Shown here piece by piece: positions 37,153 through 46,584 of a DNA stretch of 64,000 nucleotides; the first letter of the stretch is position 1; each line of letters opens with the position of its first letter. The stretch is from assembly GCF_002807685.1 (NCBI RefSeq), contig NZ_PEAX01000006.1, positions 1 to 64,000 on the forward strand. The letters are read 5' to 3'. A program made the translations under genes and the position numbers. The notes below the pieces were generated by a model that was given only the letters and a program-made list of their open reading frames with translations, did not search any database and was not told where the DNA came from. This DNA is from Neoalteromonas flava (GTDB lineage Bacteria; Pseudomonadota; Gammaproteobacteria; Enterobacterales; Alteromonadaceae).

Positions 37153-37686
37153 CTAAGGTGCGTTTTCACTCAAGGTTTTTAAGTTTGCTAATCCATCTTC
37201 AAAATCGGGCCCTAGAAGATAATCCATGAAGAGTCCGAAGTAACGATACACAACACTATCGCCGACATCTCCAGCATCTTGCCAAGTTACCTTTATACCC
37301 TGCGAAACCGGCTCAAGGATCAACGTTCCAGTGCTTTGCATAGCCATATCAGGGAACGTTAACAAGTATTCCACGCGTTTGTCGTGCTCTAGTTCAGTGA
37401 TCACCATAACCCCGTTGCCTTGCGTCTCGCTTTGCCACTCAGAGCGCATCCCGACTGCACGGTCGGGCCCACTGTAAGTCACTTGCATATGTGGATCACG
37501 TTTAAACCAAACGCCCCACAACTGCCATTGGCGTAGGTCAACGACTCGGTCATAAATACTCGATGCAGGCGCATCGATTATAATCGAACGCTGTATAGCG
37601 AAGGTCGAAGGTAACAGCACCCCAACCCCATAAAGCGCTACCAGTATGATACCTACACCGATGGCTAGGCGTTTCAGCACAAACAT
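37153..37686 (-). CDS. SRPBCC (START-like) protein with N-terminal membrane anchor
   Basis: 177 residues from the ATG at 37686 (AAGGA about five bases upstream). One N-terminal hydrophobic helix (LAIGVGIILVALYGVGVLL) is followed by a polyketide-cyclase/START-like fold (FAIQRSIIIDAPASSIYDRV, VDLRQWQLWGVWF). Such domains bind hydrophobic ligands in a deep pocket. As the first gene of the desaturase operon it could present or sequester lipid. Its biochemical activity is unknown. Confidence 0.82.
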   Translation of the reverse strand: MFVLKRLAIGVGIILVALYGVGVLLPSTFAIQRSIIIDAPASSIYDRVVDLRQWQLWGVWFKRDPHMQVTYSGPDRAVGMRSEWQSETQGNGVMVITELEHDKRVEYLLTFPDMAMQSTGTLILEPVSQGIKVTWQDAGDVGDSVVYRYFGLFMDYLLGPDFEDGLANLKTLSENAP

Positions 37687-37891
37687 ACCCATCCTTTTTA
37701 AACTAATCTGACCACCAGTGTATAACATTCTGTTAACACATGCTAAGACAACGATTGGACCAGTCTAGGCCAACCAATAATCCAACTCACCGCATCAAAC
37801 TAGCGTTTGTCATTGAGCTGTAGTAAGAGTAGGGTAATTAGTGAACAGAAAAGCAGTTTTACTTTTACTTTAATTGCATGGAACCTGACCG

Positions 37892-39154
37892 ATGGCTGGC
37901 AACAATTCCCGTTATATTAGTAATTTAACAAAAGAAACTTACGCTCTAATTTTGGCTGGGGGGCGTGGCTCCCGGTTACATGAACTAACGGATTGGAGAG
38001 CCAAACCTGCGTTATATTTTGGTGGTAAATTTCGTATTATTGATTTCCCATTATCTAATTGTATTAACTCTGGCATCCGCCGTGTGGGCGTGGTGACGCA
38101 ATATAAGTCGCACAGTTTGATCCGGCATTTAGTTAGAGGCTGGGGCCACTTTAAAAAAGAATTAGGAGAATCCATAGAAATTTTACCAGCATCTCAACGG
38201 TTCTCAGAAAGTTGGTATGAAGGGACTGCTGATGCGGTATTTCAAAACATCGATATTATCCGTGATGAGTTACCTAAATATGTCATGATCCTATCTGGTG
38301 ACCATATCTATCGCATGGATTATGGGGCCATGATTGCTCGCCATGCCGAAAGCGGTGCTCAAATGACCGTCAGCTGTATGCCAGTAAAAGTTGAAGAAGC
38401 TGCGAATGCGTTTGGGGTTTTATCTGTCGATGAAGACATGCGAATTTTAGGTTTTGAAGAAAAGCCTGCCAACCCCACTCCACTGCCCAATGATCCAACC
38501 CACTGTTTAGCATCGATGGGTAACTATGTATTTAACACCGAGTTTCTATTTTCAGAATTAAAGCGTGATGCAGAGAAAAGTGGTTCGCAACGGGATTTTG
38601 GTAAGGACATTATCCCCAGTATAATTGCCGACCATCCGGTGTATGCGTATCCGTTTGCTTCTGGTGATGCAGGTGCAAACTACTGGCGAGATGTAGGTAC
38701 TCTCGATTCATTTTGGGAAGCTAATATGGAATTGGTTTCTCCTGTACCCGCGCTAAACTTATACGATCGCAAATGGCCAATTTGGACCTATCAAGAACAA
38801 CTTCCACCAGCTAAGTTTGTATGGGAAGAAGAAAACCGACGGGGGGAAGCCATTAACTCGGTTGTCTCTGGGGGGTGTATTATTTCCGGCTCGACACTGC
38901 GCCGCAGCCTGTGTTTCTCTAACGTGAGGGTGCACTCGTACAGTCAGATCGAAGAGGCGGTGATCCTGCCTGATGTCGTGATAAATCGGCACTGTAAGGT
39001 CCGCAAAGCGATTATCGACCGGGGGTGCGTAATTCCAGAAGGTATGGTCATTGGATACGACCACGAACAGGATCGAGCACGGGGATTTCGTGTTTCAGGC
39101 GGCGGTGTCGTCTTAGTTACCCGCGAAATGCTCGGGCAACCGGTCGGCTTCTAA
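37892..39154 (+). CDS. glgC: Glucose-1-phosphate adenylyltransferase
   Basis: 420 residues, the usual length. The N-terminal nucleotidyltransferase motif is [49 protein letters not shown] and GFEEKP are typical. The C-terminal left-handed beta-helix carries regulatory and oligomer contacts. It makes ADP-glucose for glycogen or maltosyl-based glucan synthesis. No glgA, glgB or glgP is adjacent. Its stop overlaps the stop of the convergent hydrolase (CTAA). Confidence 0.96.
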   Translation: MAGNNSRYISNLTKETYALILAGGRGSRLHELTDWRAKPALYFGGKFRIIDFPLSNCINSGIRRVGVVTQYKSHSLIRHLVRGWGHFKKELGESIEILPASQRFSESWYEGTADAVFQNIDIIRDELPKYVMILSGDHIYRMDYGAMIARHAESGAQMTVSCMPVKVEEAANAFGVLSVDEDMRILGFEEKPANPTPLPNDPTHCLASMGNYVFNTEFLFSELKRDAEKSGSQRDFGKDIIPSIIADHPVYAYPFASGDAGANYWRDVGTLDSFWEANMELVSPVPALNLYDRKWPIWTYQEQLPPAKFVWEEENRRGEAINSVVSGGCIISGSTLRRSLCFSNVRVHSYSQIEEAVILPDVVINRHCKVRKAIIDRGCVIPEGMVIGYDHEQDRARGFRVSGGGVVLVTREMLGQPVGF

Positions 39155-39975
39155 GCGCTCACACGTTCACCATGCGACACTAATTCTTCAGTTAGGGTCG
39201 TAATTAGCTGCGCAATTTCTAATGGCCGTTCCAATGGAAACATGTGGCCTCCAGGAACGGTTAAGTGCTTGAGATTATTTTGCCGAATAAACGCATTGCG
39301 TAAAAACGGGACACAGACGTCGGTTTGTTCACCGGTTACAATGACACCCGGGCATTGAAGCTTACCCGAAAAGCGATTCAGATTATGCGGAATGGTACGA
39401 AACACCTGTGCTTCAACATTAGGATCAAAGGTTAACACCTGTTCATGCTCGGACTGCTCGATAACAGCCGCAACGTAGTCAGCGATACAATCTCGATCCA
39501 TATGCCTGAATAACCCTTTATTAGCGAAGTAGTCCACCAAATCCACGGACCGCTGCCAGCGTCGCCTTCGGGTAATGGCTAGTTGAGCGGGCGTAATTCG
39601 GTCGATCACCCCTACTCTTTTAGCTAAGGCAAAAAGATGTCGACTGAAACCGCTCGCCAAGGGCGGATCGAGCATGATCAAACCACAAAACCGTTGTGGT
39701 TCGATACACGCTGCTAAATAAGAAACCACCGCCCCAAATGAATGTCCAACTGCAACAACTGGAGTGTCTGGCGCAACGTGTTGAGCAATATAATCAAGCA
39801 CTTCATGGGCCAGTTCGCGCCAATTATCGTTAACCGGAAATCGAGACGAATGTCCCATTTTCTCAATTGCAAAAACGGGGTACGAGCGCTCGATTTCAGT
39901 AAAAAGCTTCTGATAAGTGCCAGAGGGAAATCCGTTGGCATGCGCGAAATGTATAACGGGAGAGTGACTCTGCAT
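39151..39975 (-). CDS. Alpha/beta hydrolase
   Basis: 274 residues from the ATG at 39975 (AGG seven bases upstream). [13 protein letters not shown] is an oxyanion-type segment, the nucleophile elbow is GHSFG, and the catalytic His lies in [12 protein letters not shown]. It has no signal peptide. It lies 7 bp after the AraC regulator, on the side away from alkB, and is probably co-transcribed with it. Ester or lactone substrates from alkane or fatty alcohol breakdown are plausible but unproven. Confidence 0.85.
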   Translation of the reverse strand: MQSHSPVIHFAHANGFPSGTYQKLFTEIERSYPVFAIEKMGHSSRFPVNDNWRELAHEVLDYIAQHVAPDTPVVAVGHSFGAVVSYLAACIEPQRFCGLIMLDPPLASGFSRHLFALAKRVGVIDRITPAQLAITRRRRWQRSVDLVDYFANKGLFRHMDRDCIADYVAAVIEQSEHEQVLTFDPNVEAQVFRTIPHNLNRFSGKLQCPGVIVTGEQTDVCVPFLRNAFIRQNNLKHLTVPGGHMFPLERPLEIAQLITTLTEELVSHGERVSA

Positions 39976-39982
39976 GTAGTGC

Positions 39983-41038
39983 CTATAAATGCTGTAAAAA
40001 TTGCTGCGGTGTTTGCCCAGTCCAGCGCTTAAATGCACGCCGAAAATTGGCTACATCTGAGTAACCTAACTGATACGCTACCTGTTTGATTGTGGATGAA
40101 TGTTGCTGCAAATATTGTTGTGCGAGTGAGCAAAAAGCATGCTCCACGATCTGCTTAAAGCTTGTCCCCTCGCGTAACAAATGCCGATGCAAGGTTCTTG
40201 GCGTTACATTCAACTTCGCTGCGATGGCATTCAAGTCTGGGTACTGGGCAGATGTCGCTATCACTTGTATCAATACCTTGGTCTGCCAATTGATATGCAC
40301 TAGTGCATTAATGCGCTCTCGTTCACAAAACTCTTTGGCTTGTTGCAGGCTCTGTGGATCAATATGTCGCAGTGGTTTGTTCAGCCAATGATTCGCTAAA
40401 TGTATACAGGTATACGGCTGCACAAAGACACATTTCTGTTGCAGCAAAGCCTCATACCGAGTTGCATAATTAGGCGGCGAATAGGAGAAATCGATACACG
40501 TTATGACCCGATCGCGACAGTCTAATTGTTGCGCCATGGCACTTTCTCGGTTAAACGCTACACCATTGATTATTGACGTTAATGTTGCCACCAATACTTC
40601 AGTTAATGGCCGTAATATTTGTTCATCAATGAGCATGGAATGGAGTCGAATTTGTGTCGTCTCGGACTCACGCTTAACCTCAACAGAAAATAATGGCGTT
40701 CGCGTAATGAGATAACGTTCAAACAGACTTAAAATTTGCGCAACGTTGCCACAATTTAATAACGCAAACCCTAAAGCACCGTGATGATTAATGGATAATT
40801 GTGCGCCCAATAATAACCCCAAATGCGGTAAGCGTGATTGTGTCACTGCTGACAAAATCAGTCGTTGATAAGCGGCTAACGAGATTTTGCAATCATTGCG
40901 CATCAGATCCGCTTCACACAGATCTTCCGCTGCCAGCCAGCGCTCGATTGAACATCCCTGGGTGCGCATGATTTCCGCGACTTGGTGTAAATAATATAAC
41001 GCCACAGAAGTTTGCTGCTTTACGTCAATTACCGCCAT
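39983..41038 (-). CDS. AraC-family transcriptional regulator
   Basis: 351 residues from the ATG at 41038 (GGAA eight bases upstream); the open frame further upstream runs into the intergenic repeats. The N-terminal arabinose-binding-like domain (PF12625 type) spans about 1-210. The C-terminal double HTH includes LNAIAAKLNVTPRTLHRHLLREGTSFKQI and QVAYQLGYSDVANFRRAFKRWTGQTP. It is divergent from alkB, and two direct repeats 21 bp apart lie between them. It probably activates alkB in response to an alkane- or fatty-derived ligand. Confidence 0.92.
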   Translation of the reverse strand: MAVIDVKQQTSVALYYLHQVAEIMRTQGCSIERWLAAEDLCEADLMRNDCKISLAAYQRLILSAVTQSRLPHLGLLLGAQLSINHHGALGFALLNCGNVAQILSLFERYLITRTPLFSVEVKRESETTQIRLHSMLIDEQILRPLTEVLVATLTSIINGVAFNRESAMAQQLDCRDRVITCIDFSYSPPNYATRYEALLQQKCVFVQPYTCIHLANHWLNKPLRHIDPQSLQQAKEFCERERINALVHINWQTKVLIQVIATSAQYPDLNAIAAKLNVTPRTLHRHLLREGTSFKQIVEHAFCSLAQQYLQQHSSTIKQVAYQLGYSDVANFRRAFKRWTGQTPQQFLQHL

Positions 41039-41101
41039 GAACTGTTCCAAGCGAAAAGGAAGTTTGCATTGTCTCGTCATGATGCAGTGGAAGAAAGATC
41101 C

Positions 41102-41141
41102 TGTCAATAAATGACTCCCCTTTGTCAATAAATGCCCTCCC
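41102..41141. promoter_or_regulatory. Direct repeats, likely AraC-family operator
   Basis: TGTCAATAAATGACTCCCC at 41102-41120 is repeated as TGTCAATAAATGCCCTCCCC from 41123. The centre-to-centre period is 21 bp (two helical turns), the spacing used by AraC-type activators. They lie about 25 bp ahead of the alkB -35 box, in the divergent gap. Confidence 0.75.
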
Positions 41142-41166
41142 CGCGCCGATCGGTAATTGCGAAGCT

Positions 41167-41195
41167 TTGACCAACTTAGTTTTGAACAATGTAAT
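41167..41195 (+). promoter_or_regulatory. Sigma-70 promoter of alkB
   Basis: TTGACC (41167-41172), a 17-bp spacer, then TGTAAT (41190-41195). The ribosome-binding GGAG (41204-41207) and ATG at 41216 follow closely, so the leader would be short. Confidence 0.65.
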
Positions 41196-41215
41196 GCAAC
41201 TGCGGAGACCTGAGC

Positions 41216-42286
41216 ATGGGGTTTAAATATTTAAAGTTTTTTAGTTACTATTTCATTGCTTCCATTGGTTGTCTTTGTTTACTGCTGGGCGGTGCATGGG
41301 TCCTTTTAGGCTACATAAGTCTCGTTCTATTTTTTATCATCGGAGACGCATTTTTTGGTGATGACCTAAGCACCCCCAATTATGCCTATCCGCAAATACT
41401 AACCGGGATGCTTTGGCTTGCTTTGCCCATCGCCCTATTGATCGTGTTGTGCGGCGTGCAAGTGGTTGCCGAGGAAAAGATTTATCTACCCGTGATTACC
41501 GATTATCAGGTTGCAAGCAACGGTGTAGAAGTTGTTGTGGCTGTGCTTTTCTGCGGATTTATGCTCGGTGGTGTTGGCACTATCAGTGCGCACGAACTAG
41601 TCCATCGAGTGGGGGACCGCATTAGCGTGACCATTGGGCGCTGGATCCTCGCTTTAAGCTTTGATGCTAACTTCTCTATCGAACACGTGTATGGTCATCA
41701 TCGCTATGTCGCAACAGCCATTGATCCAGCCACGGCGCCGCGTGGGCGAAATGTTTACAGTCATATTATTCATTCAACCGTTAAAGGTAATATCAGTGCA
41801 TGGAACATTGAAAAGCGCAGGCTTGAACGCCGGGGTGTTGCATTAATCAGCGCGCATAACCGTTGTCTACGCGGATACTTTATGAGCCTTACGTGGCTAG
41901 CTGCAGTGTGGATGGCTTTTGGTATAAGTGGCTTTTTATTTGCTGTAGCAGCTGGACTAATCGCTAAAGCGTTACTTGAAATCGTTAACTATATGGAACA
42001 TTACGGCATGCTACGCGACCCCAAGCAACGTGTTATGCCTCATCATTCGTGGAATTCTAATCGCCGGATAAGTAGCTGGTGTATGTTTAACTTGTGTAGA
42101 CACTCACACCACCATGCGCACGGCGCGGTGCCTTTTCACAAGCTAAACCCTATGCCAGAAGCCCCGGCAATGGTCAGCGGGTATATGGCAACCGTATTTC
42201 TTACCCTAATCCCGCCACTTTGGTTCGCGCTCATGCGGCCCAAACTAGCGCAATGGGACCGCACTTATTCGAGACCAACTGAGTAA
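41216..42286 (+). CDS. alkB: Alkane 1-monooxygenase (AlkB family)
   Basis: 356-residue integral-membrane di-iron hydroxylase with about six hydrophobic segments. AlkB motifs in order: HELVHR (126-131), EHVYGHHRYVATAIDPATAPRG (156-177), NYMEHYGM (258-265) and LCRHSHHHAH (293-302). The last reads HSHHH where AlkB usually has HSDHH. The set is specific to alkane hydroxylases and not to ordinary desaturases. It oxidises terminal methyl groups of alkanes, needing rubredoxin and its reductase, neither of which is in this window nor fused to the protein. The length is shorter than the 400 residues of Pseudomonas AlkB. Regulation by the divergent AraC protein is likely. Confidence 0.9.
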   Translation: MGFKYLKFFSYYFIASIGCLCLLLGGAWVLLGYISLVLFFIIGDAFFGDDLSTPNYAYPQILTGMLWLALPIALLIVLCGVQVVAEEKIYLPVITDYQVASNGVEVVVAVLFCGFMLGGVGTISAHELVHRVGDRISVTIGRWILALSFDANFSIEHVYGHHRYVATAIDPATAPRGRNVYSHIIHSTVKGNISAWNIEKRRLERRGVALISAHNRCLRGYFMSLTWLAAVWMAFGISGFLFAVAAGLIAKALLEIVNYMEHYGMLRDPKQRVMPHHSWNSNRRISSWCMFNLCRHSHHHAHGAVPFHKLNPMPEAPAMVSGYMATVFLTLIPPLWFALMRPKLAQWDRTYSRPTE

Positions 42287-42301
42287 CCGCTACTTAGCAG
42301 A

Positions 42302-42320
42302 GCGGGCATTTAATGCCCGC
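42302..42320. terminator. Hairpin between convergent alkB and MFS genes
   Basis: GCGGGCAT pairs with ATGCCCGC around TTA; that three-base loop is the stop codon of the MFS gene on the minus strand. There is no U-tract on either side, so termination is uncertain. Confidence 0.4.
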
Positions 42321-43632
42321 GATCAGCAGCCGCTTGCCAATCCTTGCGGATTTGGGTACTCGTCCAAAGAAACACGACAATAGAAAGTACATACATAAAT
42401 ACCAAGTATTCCAACGCTGTAGTTAGTGCTACGGTTTCACCCAGCTCTGGTATCATTGACTGACTGAAGATCCCTACTAGCGTCGGCCCACCGCCTAAAG
42501 CAATAATATTCAACACAAAGAAAAATAGTGCTGTAGACATTGCACGCACGTTAACCGGTGCTAAGGTTTGTGCCATTGCAAAAGAAGGGCCCAAGTACGA
42601 GCCGCTGGTGAATAAGAAAACCGTAATCAAACTCAATGACAAGGTTACACTTTCAACTTGCAATGTGTAATAGAATGCAGGAACTCCAAGAATTAATGCT
42701 ATAGCGGGAAGCAGCGCGTACGCGCGGCGGTCATATTTGCCCCACTTATCAGCCAATACGCCGCCTAACCAGACGCCAAGTGCATATGCTGTTCCATTAA
42801 TAATGCCAAACGCGATTAAAAGATCGCGAATAGGATAATCTGGATGTACGCGAACATAGAAATCAATTAACCATGTTGAAATCGCATAATTTCCGAAGGA
42901 CGCAAATGAGATACCCAAACACATACCCCACCACGTTGGGATGGAAAGCAGGATCTTAATAGACTTTTTAACACTTGGCCGGGAGCTGTCGTCTGAAGAA
43001 ACCGTCTGAGAGCGCACCGGCTCTTTTATGGTTAGCTTCATTAAGATAGCAAGAGCGATCCCCGGCAACCCAACGCTGATCATAACAATACGCCAGTCAG
43101 CACTACCACCAGTGAGAAAAAATGCCGAAGCGAAGAACGCTGCCATAATACCAAACGGAATACCCAACGAGTATATGGCTAACGCGCCAGCGCGCTTTTC
43201 CTTGGGAAATAAATCACTGATGATACTGTGTGAAGGTGGACTGCCTCCAGCTTCACCGATCCCTACACCAATGCGCGCCAAAGCCAATTGTGCATAATTG
43301 GTCGCTAGCCCCGACAACGCAGTGAATCCGCTCCAAAGAGTTAGTGATACGGCAACAATATTAACCCGGTTATAGCGGTCTGCTAACCATGCTATCGGGA
43401 TCCCAACAATCGTATACAGTAAGGCGAAGTAGATACCTTTTAGGTAGCCCAGCTGAGCATCATCCAAGCCCAAATCAGCCTTAATGAACGGGCTTAAAAT
43501 ACCCAAGATTTGCCGATCTATAAAATTAAAGGCGTAAACCAGCGTAAGAATGATCAAGACATAATTGCGGTAGCCATTAGAAACTTGATTGGTCTCTGCA
43601 GGGGTCGTAACGTTACTATTTGCACTACTCAT
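42310..43632 (-). CDS. MFS transporter, spinster-like
   Basis: 440 residues, 12 predicted transmembrane segments. YAFNFIDRQILGILSPFIKADLGL is the motif of spinster-family MFS proteins, often annotated as aromatic-acid or lipid-related transporters in marine gammaproteobacteria. It is convergent with alkB and divergent from the thioesterase gene. Transport of an alkane-derived acid or sterol-like lipid is possible; nothing in the sequence fixes the substrate. Confidence 0.87.
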   Translation of the reverse strand: MSSANSNVTTPAETNQVSNGYRNYVLIILTLVYAFNFIDRQILGILSPFIKADLGLDDAQLGYLKGIYFALLYTIVGIPIAWLADRYNRVNIVAVSLTLWSGFTALSGLATNYAQLALARIGVGIGEAGGSPPSHSIISDLFPKEKRAGALAIYSLGIPFGIMAAFFASAFFLTGGSADWRIVMISVGLPGIALAILMKLTIKEPVRSQTVSSDDSSRPSVKKSIKILLSIPTWWGMCLGISFASFGNYAISTWLIDFYVRVHPDYPIRDLLIAFGIINGTAYALGVWLGGVLADKWGKYDRRAYALLPAIALILGVPAFYYTLQVESVTLSLSLITVFLFTSGSYLGPSFAMAQTLAPVNVRAMSTALFFFVLNIIALGGGPTLVGIFSQSMIPELGETVALTTALEYLVFMYVLSIVVFLWTSTQIRKDWQAAADRGH

Positions 43633-43787
43633 GTTGGCTCTTATTATTGTTTCGACGTCTCATAGTACGGAAAACAATCAAAAGAGCTCAACTAAATGTT
43701 AATTATTTGTGATCATCACTAAAACTATTTGCACTTGAATGACGTATCAAGCACCATAAGCCCAACTCATCCGACCAGAGACCGCGC

Positions 43788-44603
43788 ATGCATATCGATG
43801 AAATTATTCAAACTATCAATAGCACCCAACAACTTGACGGTGACACCAATCAAGTTCAACTAGCGTTAAACGACACTTGGGCGCAAGGCCGAACTGTCTA
43901 TGGCGGAGTGTCTGCAGGGATCGCCTATGCGGTAGCTAAACCACTGGTCTCAGATGATCGAGTTCTACGCAGTATGTCAGTCAATTTTGTTGGGCCATTA
44001 GTTTATGATTCAGCCTTTACAGTAATCGCCAAGACCCTGCGCAGCGGTAAAAATGTGTCGCAGTTACAGGTTCAAATTCTGCAACAAGACAAAGTGTGTC
44101 TTGCTGCGTTGATTTGTTTTGGCGTTGGTCGAGCGTCTAAGTTAAAGGTCAACAAAGGCCTGACACATGCTCTTCCCGAGCCACAAAAAGCCAAGTTCAT
44201 ACCACAAATACCTAAAGTCACACCGCGCTTTTTGCGTCATTTCGACTTATCTATTGAAGAAGGTGGTGTTCCTTTTATGAATGGTAAGAAATCACATTAC
44301 TATGGTTGGATGCGCTTTAAGCAAGCCCCTTCAGTCATTACAGATGTGCATTTAATCACTTTAATTGATGCTTGGCCGCCAACGTTATTGCAACAATTAA
44401 AGTGGCCCGCTCCTGCCAGTACGGTGAGTTGGAACATTGAGTTTTTACATCCTCATCGTCCAGTACAGCCCACTGATTGGTTTGCCTACAAGGCAGAAAC
44501 CCGGCAAGCGGGAGAAGGCTATGGACACACTGAGGCAAACATTTGGGATGCAGCCGGAGAGCTTATCGCACTGAGCAGACAAACGGTCGCTGTTTTCGAT
44601 TAA
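43788..44603 (+). CDS. Acyl-CoA thioesterase, double hot-dog
   Basis: 271 residues forming two hot-dog domains, similar to TesB-like/4HBT_3 proteins. GRTVYGGVSAGIAYAVA in the first half and TVSWNIEFLHPHRPVQPTDWFAYKAETRQAGEGYGHTEA in outline in the second match the family. It would hydrolyse acyl-CoA to free acid and CoA. Its stop overlaps that of the HDOD gene by 4 bp (TTAA). Its place beside AlkB and MFS suggests lipid or hydrocarbon breakdown. Confidence 0.85.
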   Translation: MHIDEIIQTINSTQQLDGDTNQVQLALNDTWAQGRTVYGGVSAGIAYAVAKPLVSDDRVLRSMSVNFVGPLVYDSAFTVIAKTLRSGKNVSQLQVQILQQDKVCLAALICFGVGRASKLKVNKGLTHALPEPQKAKFIPQIPKVTPRFLRHFDLSIEEGGVPFMNGKKSHYYGWMRFKQAPSVITDVHLITLIDAWPPTLLQQLKWPAPASTVSWNIEFLHPHRPVQPTDWFAYKAETRQAGEGYGHTEANIWDAAGELIALSRQTVAVFD

Positions 44604-45445
44604 TACACGATAAAGCTACTTGGATTAAATAGCGAAATAATATTAATGCATTGCAGATTAGTGATATCCAGAGCGGTTTCTATCTGTGTATCATCAAATT
44701 CCACAGCTTCATTTAAGAAGGGCTGTAAATTAGCAAAGGGTTCATACACATCTTGGTGCACATTATCGAGCGCTAACACATAGGCCAATTGTATTACCCT
44801 TTCATCAGCCTGTTCAGCCGGGAACAGTTTGTGGTGCACGTTTTCAACGAGGCTAACCAGGCTCATAGGCAAGCCCCAGTTTTTCATAATCTCGGCGGAT
44901 AACTGCGAGAACGTAAAGCCGCATAAGGTTTGTTGCATAACACGTGGTGTGGTGTTTTTGTTGATTGCTGAACACTGGGAAGCAAGGTCGGGATACGACT
45001 GAACCATAGCTAATTCACCGATATTATGCAGTAAACCAGACACAAAAAGCCGCTCAGGCTCAGGGATCCGCTTGCGCTCAGCAATATATTTTCCGAGTAA
45101 TGCACAACTTAGGCTTTGCTCCCAAAACTTATCTAAGTCAATAACGTTGCTACTCACTGTGGCAAAGGTTTTGGCAACACCGTAGGAGACTGCTAGGTCA
45201 TACAAGGCTTTCGTCCCAATGATTTGAATCGCTTTAGCGATAGAATCAATGCGATTAGGGAAATTATACAGTGCGCTGTTCGCGAGTTTGAGTAACTGTG
45301 CGGTTAGGGTCGGATCAAAGGTAATTAAACTAGCAATATCCTCAACGGTAGATTGTTCATCATCAATCACTTTTTTTAACGCAGTAACGGTTTCAGGAAG
45401 TGCGAACATGTCAGCAGCTTCTGCAGCATAATCAACAACATTCAT
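44600..45445 (-). CDS. HDOD-domain protein
   Basis: 281 residues. The HDOD domain (about 15-215) shows DPTLTAQLLKLANSALYNFP and LFVSGLLHNIGELAMV, typical of these HD-related, catalytically inactive signalling modules. No GGDEF or EAL domain is attached. It starts at the panE stop (TAATG, 1-bp overlap), so translation is coupled. The function is unknown; relatives act in signal transduction and motility. Confidence 0.88.
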   Translation of the reverse strand: MNVVDYAAEAADMFALPETVTALKKVIDDEQSTVEDIASLITFDPTLTAQLLKLANSALYNFPNRIDSIAKAIQIIGTKALYDLAVSYGVAKTFATVSSNVIDLDKFWEQSLSCALLGKYIAERKRIPEPERLFVSGLLHNIGELAMVQSYPDLASQCSAINKNTTPRVMQQTLCGFTFSQLSAEIMKNWGLPMSLVSLVENVHHKLFPAEQADERVIQLAYVLALDNVHQDVYEPFANLQPFLNEAVEFDDTQIETALDITNLQCINIISLFNPSSFIVY

Positions 45446-46503
45446 TATTTGATTCCAACCTTTTGAGATAACTCTGTAGCACTGATAGTCAAATTAATCG
45501 TAGCAGAAGCTTCTGCGTCATGGATCATTTCGACAATTTTTTCGTTTACCGGACAGACCAAGCCCAATTGTTCAGCTTGCGCTAACACCGCTCCGTTTAA
45601 AAAATCCACTTCAGTTTTCTTACCGCTGTGCAAATCCCACCACATTGACGTTTTAACCGTCGGGTCAATCGCTAACATTTTATTCGCCACCCGCTTAAAC
45701 AACCAATTCGGCAGACGCAATATGAACGGAATAAAACGTCCCTCTACCGAGGCTACTTTAGGGAGTTTTAGTCCTAACGCGTTGGTTACCAATAATAGCT
45801 CTTCCATCATTGCAGCAATAATGCGACGAAACTCTCTTTGTTCAAGCATAGCTTTGACTGGAACATTCGCCAATGCATTCACACTATTTCCTAGATTCAA
45901 TTGCAACTTAGCCCACTGAACCGCTGTCATATCAGCAGTAAAAGCGATTGGTAATAAGCCTTTTCCCTGATTCGAACTTATGTCATCCGGAGCGCATAAT
46001 AAACGGGTTAAACGTTCGTCATAAGCCGACGACTCAAGCGTTAACGAGCCCTGTGAGCCGCGGTGAAAATGTCCGTCAGCTAAAGTAACCACATTGAACG
46101 GCACCATGACCCGCAACACTTCATTATGGGGGTATGCCTTACGTAAAAGATGATCAACCCCTAGCCCATTTTGGCAACACAAAATGACTGTTTTAGGTCC
46201 GACGAAAGGAGCCATATCACTGATTGCTTGATTTATCGCGGTGCACTTTACCGTTAACCATATAATGTCTACCGGTTCGGTGCAGTTGGATGTGAGTTCG
46301 GTTATCACTGAGACGTCCGACAGTTCAGCTCGGTTCTCTTGGTAGTCGGTCAAAACCATGCCCTGTTGCAACGCCTGCCCCATACGCTGGCGGCAATAGA
46401 GATAAACGGTGTGAGGCTTTTTCTGTTTGCGCGCCACAAGCGACAAACATCCACCCAAATAGCAACCAATAAGACCTGCGCCAAACACCAATTGAGAAGT
46501 CAT
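45445..46503 (-). CDS. 2-Dehydropantoate 2-reductase-like (ketopantoate reductase)
   Basis: 352 residues from the ATG at 46503. The N-terminal Rossmann motif is FGAGLIGCYLGG, and the C-terminal ApbA domain contains KLQLNLGNSVNALANVP and a later Lys/Glu/Ser region. It reduces ketopantoate with NADPH in pantothenate synthesis, or acts on a related 2-oxoacid; no panB or panC is nearby. The HDOD gene is coupled downstream. Confidence 0.85.
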   Translation of the reverse strand: MTSQLVFGAGLIGCYLGGCLSLVARKQKKPHTVYLYCRQRMGQALQQGMVLTDYQENRAELSDVSVITELTSNCTEPVDIIWLTVKCTAINQAISDMAPFVGPKTVILCCQNGLGVDHLLRKAYPHNEVLRVMVPFNVVTLADGHFHRGSQGSLTLESSAYDERLTRLLCAPDDISSNQGKGLLPIAFTADMTAVQWAKLQLNLGNSVNALANVPVKAMLEQREFRRIIAAMMEELLLVTNALGLKLPKVASVEGRFIPFILRLPNWLFKRVANKMLAIDPTVKTSMWWDLHSGKKTEVDFLNGAVLAQAEQLGLVCPVNEKIVEMIHDAEASATINLTISATELSQKVGIK

Positions 46504-46584
46504 GATAAATATCAATATCGCATCAAATTATTGATATCATACGCGATATATTTCTCAAGCCTAGCCTTAAAAAGAGTCAAATTT

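Noticed and set aside
43709-43719. GTGATCATCAC as a CRP site upstream of the thioesterase gene
   Set aside because: The spacing between half-sites is wrong for CRP or FNR, and an 11-bp palindrome can occur by chance.
46339-46584. N-terminal extension of the glycosyltransferase
   Set aside because: It lies antisense to the PanE-like gene; the glycosyltransferase fold starts at the ATG at 46585.
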